A DNA stretch of 64,000 bases. Source: Methanosarcina sp. UBA289. Lineage in GTDB: Archaea; Halobacteriota; Methanosarcinia; Methanosarcinales; Methanosarcinaceae. This document shows positions 62,066 to 64,000 of this stretch, piece by piece. The position numbers and the translations under genes were made by a program. Each line of letters begins with the position of its first letter. The first letter of the stretch is position 1. The notes under the pieces were generated by a model. The model worked only from the letters and a program-made list of their open reading frames with translations. It was not told the DNA's origin and searched no databases. The DNA lies in contig DAKJ01000017.1 of assembly GCA_002496565.1 (NCBI GenBank), positions 1 to 64,000 of the forward strand, given 5' to 3'.

Positions 62066-62326
62066 TTAATAAGCTTCTTTGTGATGGGCCAATTTTACTA
62101 ACGTCACAGTTTGTTCTTTTTCATCAACAGAAAAACATAGCACGAAGTTAGAATCAATGTGTACTCGCTTGTACTTATTCAAAGGATAGTTGAGATTTTT
62201 GTAATGTTGAGGATTGATGCAAATTTCATCAACTTTTTTGAATACTGCTTCAAAAAGTATATGATTCTTTTTGTTTAACTTTCTCAGCTCTTTTGAAAGT
62301 TTTCCTTTGATTAATAACTTGTACAA
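62066..62326 (-). CDS. RelE/ParE-superfamily toxin
   Basis: An 86-residue protein, typical toxin size. It begins YKLLIKGKLSKELRKLNKK, has FKKVDEICINPQHYKNLNYP, then KYKRVHIDSNFVLCFSVDE and ends LVKLAHHKEAY, the RelE-like order of helix, beta sheet with basic Arg/Lys patch, and C-terminal HHKEAY (catalytic-type residues). RelE toxins cut mRNA in the ribosome A site. It begins 2 bp after the antitoxin gene. Confidence 0.85.
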   Translation of the reverse strand: MYKLLIKGKLSKELRKLNKKNHILFEAVFKKVDEICINPQHYKNLNYPLNKYKRVHIDSNFVLCFSVDEKEQTVTLVKLAHHKEAY

Positions 62327-62328
62327 GC

Positions 62329-62589
62329 TTACTCATCCTCATCAGGCAAGCTTTTGATATATGCTTTTAGTTCATCGGCATTTTCGAATGGCCCGATTAC
62401 CTCATCATTTTCCGAACTAAGTATTTCTTTTATGAACTCAGGACTGTATTGAGGCTCAAGTATTTTCTCTTCATATTGAGCTACAACTAAGTCAAGAGCT
62501 GCACTCTTATCCTTTAGATTATATTTGGCTTTAACAATATTCAGAACCTGGTTTGTCCTGTCTGATATTTTAACTCTAGCTTGTACCAT
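62329..62589 (-). CDS. Antitoxin partner, DUF2683/RelB-like
   Basis: An 86-residue protein starting MVQARVKISDRTNQVLNIVK, a ribbon-helix-helix-like N-terminus (VKISDRTNQVL, then KDKSAALDLVVAQYEEK). An acidic C-terminal tail (NADELKAYIKSLPDEDE) should wrap and block the toxin. ATG 62589 is favoured over 62595 because AGGGA then has useful spacing. A palindrome 13 bp upstream is a likely autoregulatory operator. Confidence 0.82.
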   Translation of the reverse strand: MVQARVKISDRTNQVLNIVKAKYNLKDKSAALDLVVAQYEEKILEPQYSPEFIKEILSSENDEVIGPFENADELKAYIKSLPDEDE

Positions 62590-62601
62590 GTGCATTCCCT
62601 A

Positions 62602-62616
62602 TGCATATCATATGCA
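62602..62616. promoter_or_regulatory. Palindrome upstream of the toxin-antitoxin operon
   Basis: TGCATA-TCA-TATGCA lies just before the antitoxin start, extended by flanking ATGCA-type repeats (GTGCATTCCC and TATGCACACG). This is the position and form of operators bound by RHH antitoxins. Confidence 0.5.
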
Positions 62617-62739
62617 CACGCTAAATATAAAACTATCTTATAATTAGATTTTCCTTGAGGTTGAGAAATATAGAGATTTCGCGATGAAACCTCGGCATGT
62701 TAGTTGTTTCAGCTACTGAGTTTAAGAACATTTTTATCT

Positions 62740-62965
62740 AAAAATCGTAAAATTTATGGCAGATATCGATTCTTCTTTTCTTCCTTTTTCCCAGTGACCA
62801 CCCGATATCTGCTCACTTCGTGAGCATGCGGGCGTGGAGGGAAGTTTAAGATAGTTATTTAAAAAGAGATTTGATAACTCTTTCAGAGTTAATAAGGCGC
62901 TGCGGGGTCTTTACACCTAAAACTCTCCTATTTTTCACCGTTGAAATTATTAGCGTTATATCCGT
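62740..62965. ncRNA. Copy B of the hairpin-bearing duplicated sequence
   Basis: Aligns with 59965-60200. The two hairpins are stronger here: GCTCAC-TTC-GTGAGC and AACTCT-TTC-AGAGTT. Conserved blocks are CCAGTGACCACC, GCGTGGAGGGAAGTTT and ACACCTAAAACTCTCC/ACGCCTGAAATTTCTC. No open frame is shared. It follows the toxin-antitoxin operon, divergently. Confidence 0.4.
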
Positions 62966-63020
62966 GTATAACAAACTAAACAAATGTTTTTGCAATAAAA
63001 TTTTAATTTCAAGACCCTCT

Positions 63021-63275
63021 CTAAGCTGGTTTACGATAACAGTTTATTATTAATATACTCAGAGTTATGAATAAGTACGGAAAGATAGATTCCCATATAG
63101 ATGCAGCACTTGCACTTATAATAATAAAAATAGGATTGGTAAACCAGAAAGTGTTACACCATGACTTGGTATAGACATTGTAAAACCATGAACTATTATA
63201 AACATTATGCAGATTATAAAAGAATAGTGGGATAAAGAAAGCAAAAAACAGTTTTAAGTAACTAGATTTACTCAT
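63021..63275 (-). CDS. Small membrane protein
   Basis: An 84-residue protein with two hydrophobic segments (YLKLFFAFFIPLFFYNL and PIFIIISASAASIWESIFPY running into LFITLSILIIN), separated by an aromatic, Asn-rich loop (YNSSWFYNVYTKSWCNTFWF). ATG 63275 follows GGATG. It lies 24 bp after another tiny membrane-protein gene on the same strand. No family known. Confidence 0.5.
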   Translation of the reverse strand: MSKSSYLKLFFAFFIPLFFYNLHNVYNSSWFYNVYTKSWCNTFWFTNPIFIIISASAASIWESIFPYLFITLSILIINCYRKPA

Positions 63276-63299
63276 ACAGTGTCTTTCTTTTTTGTCATC

Positions 63300-63446
63300 C
63301 TACAGTATAAATATAAAAAACCAAATAATACAAATAATGCTGGCAATAACAATGTAAACAACCGGTATCCCATATAATGTTACAGCGTGACTCGAAACTA
63401 CTACTTCTCCTGTACCAGAGCCAATGATTGCACTTTCATTGTTCAC
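63300..63446 (-). CDS. Tiny membrane protein (48 aa)
   Basis: From GTG 63446 the frame gives MNNESAIIGSGTGEVVVSSH, then AVTLYGIPVVYIVIASIICI and IWFFIFIL before TAG. A polar N-terminus and one long TM helix. The ribosome binding site is weak (AAGAAGC). Co-directional with the next small membrane protein, so a two-gene unit is likely. Confidence 0.45.
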   Translation of the reverse strand: MNNESAIIGSGTGEVVVSSHAVTLYGIPVVYIVIASIICIIWFFIFIL

Positions 63447-63593
63447 GCTTCTTTATATGTTTTAAAAAGTTAAAAGATTTTTTGTTTCACCCAGCACCCT
63501 TAGACTTGATAAACCTTATTTTATTTCCAGTGGAGAAGTGAGATTTAGGAATCCGTAATCATCGTCTGTCTCTGATCCCTCTCACTCAGTATT

Positions 63594-63671
63594 GAAACCG
63601 TCAGTTGAGCTGATAGCTATCGAATATGTCCGCAGCAGTAACCATCTTATTGCCTGGTTGAGGATTTGATC
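63594..63671 (+). pseudogene. Short coding trace
   Basis: A plus-strand frame reads LKPSVELIAIEYVRSSNHLI followed by AWLRI and a stop. It is protein-like but without a start. It may be the end of a lost gene. The rest of the spacer 63447-63791 shows nothing. Confidence 0.25.
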
Positions 63672-63791
63672 AATCCTATTACATGCTCTCTTATTGGGAA
63701 CAGTATGAATTGGAAAACTATAGAATTTATCAAAGAGGCAAATAGTCAGACTAAATATCCATTACTGCATTATAAGAGATAATGGGGAATT

Positions 63792-64000
63792 ATGATTATG
63801 GAAGTCAATGAGAAAGAAATAAGGATTAAGATAATCAAAGATGGACCGTATCGCGTTACAGGTGGAGTACCGCTTTTGGAACAGGTAATTGTCACCGATG
63901 ATGCTGGCCACACCAGAGAATTAATTGATATAAAGGAACACCCTCGGCGGGAGGCCTATATTTTATGTCGCTGTGGATCATCCAAAAACAAACCCTTCTG
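63792..64000 (+). CDS. CDGSH iron-sulfur domain protein, cut by the window end
   Basis: From ATG 63792 (or 63798), behind GGGGA, the frame reads MIMEVNEKEIRIKIIKDGPY, then RVTGGVPLLEQVIVTDDAGH and YILCRCGSSKNKPFC at the edge. The C-x-C-x2-S-x3-PFC array is the CDGSH/MitoNEET 2Fe-2S motif, with the histidine ligand expected just beyond the window. Small redox or iron-sulfur transfer protein, cytoplasmic. Normal members continue for about 5-70 more residues. Confidence 0.88.
   Translation, partial: MIMEVNEKEIRIKIIKDGPYRVTGGVPLLEQVIVTDDAGHTRELIDIKEHPRREAYILCRCGSSKNKPF

Overview
The window comes from a methanogenic archaeon of the genus Methanosarcina or a very close relative. The signs are several tRNA-Leu genes with archaeal features and no encoded CCA, PKD / YVTN beta-propeller surface proteins with PGF-type C-terminal anchors, COG1361 S-layer-like proteins, a DUF2683-type antitoxin, TTG-rich starts behind strong GGAGG/GGGGG ribosome binding sites, and AT-rich long intergenic spacers. 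No species assignment is attempted.

Layout. (1) 1-14.9 kb looks like ordinary chromosome: an HAE3/MMPL-type RND transporter with two COG1361 envelope proteins, a small lipoprotein, a UspA protein, a decayed phage terminase end, an HExxH peptidase, a three-gene glycan cluster (GT4 fusion, GH130, GT4-cupin fusion) and an RNase Z-like MBL hydrolase. (2) 14.9-22.6 kb is a tRNA-Leu hot spot with three well-folded tRNA-Leu genes, one weaker copy and several tRNA remnants. Between them lie a surface-protein gene, an activase remnant and a large NB-ARC/TPR STAND protein. (3) 22.8-35.6 kb is a complete type I-E CRISPR-Cas locus (cas3-cse1-cse2-cas7-cas5-cas6e-cas1-cas2) followed by a leader and a very regular array of 65 repeats and 64 spacers of 32 nt. 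(4) 35.6-48.1 kb is a plasmid- or virus-like replication and integration module: small accessory ORFs (some decayed), a family A DNA polymerase, a 1240-residue Toprim primase / P-loop helicase, an AbrB-type regulator facing a wHTH protein across a 27-bp palindrome, and a tyrosine recombinase with a zinc ribbon. (5) 48.1-58.2 kb holds three large surface-protein genes, each next to a complete or partial tRNA-Leu(UAA). (6) 58.3-64 kb holds a second GH130 gene, small membrane proteins, a RelE-like toxin-antitoxin pair, a duplicated hairpin-bearing sequence that may be an RNA, and the start of a CDGSH iron-sulfur protein.

The most interesting reading concerns tRNA-Leu(UAA). A 44-nt 5' half lies at 14949-14992 and a 41-nt 3' half at 48178-48218, next to the integrase. 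Joined, they give an 85-nt tRNA with a perfect anticodon stem, and both ends carry the same 12-bp anticodon-loop sequence. The 33.2 kb between them therefore looks like one integrated (or composite) element that carries the STAND gene, the whole I-E CRISPR-Cas system, an archaeal family A polymerase replicon and its integrase. The same CTTAAGA core also bounds surface-protein gene cassettes, which suggests repeated use of this anticodon-loop site. A second recurring oddity is genes whose conserved N-terminus and Shine-Dalgarno spacing point to ATT/ATC start codons or nearby frameshifts.
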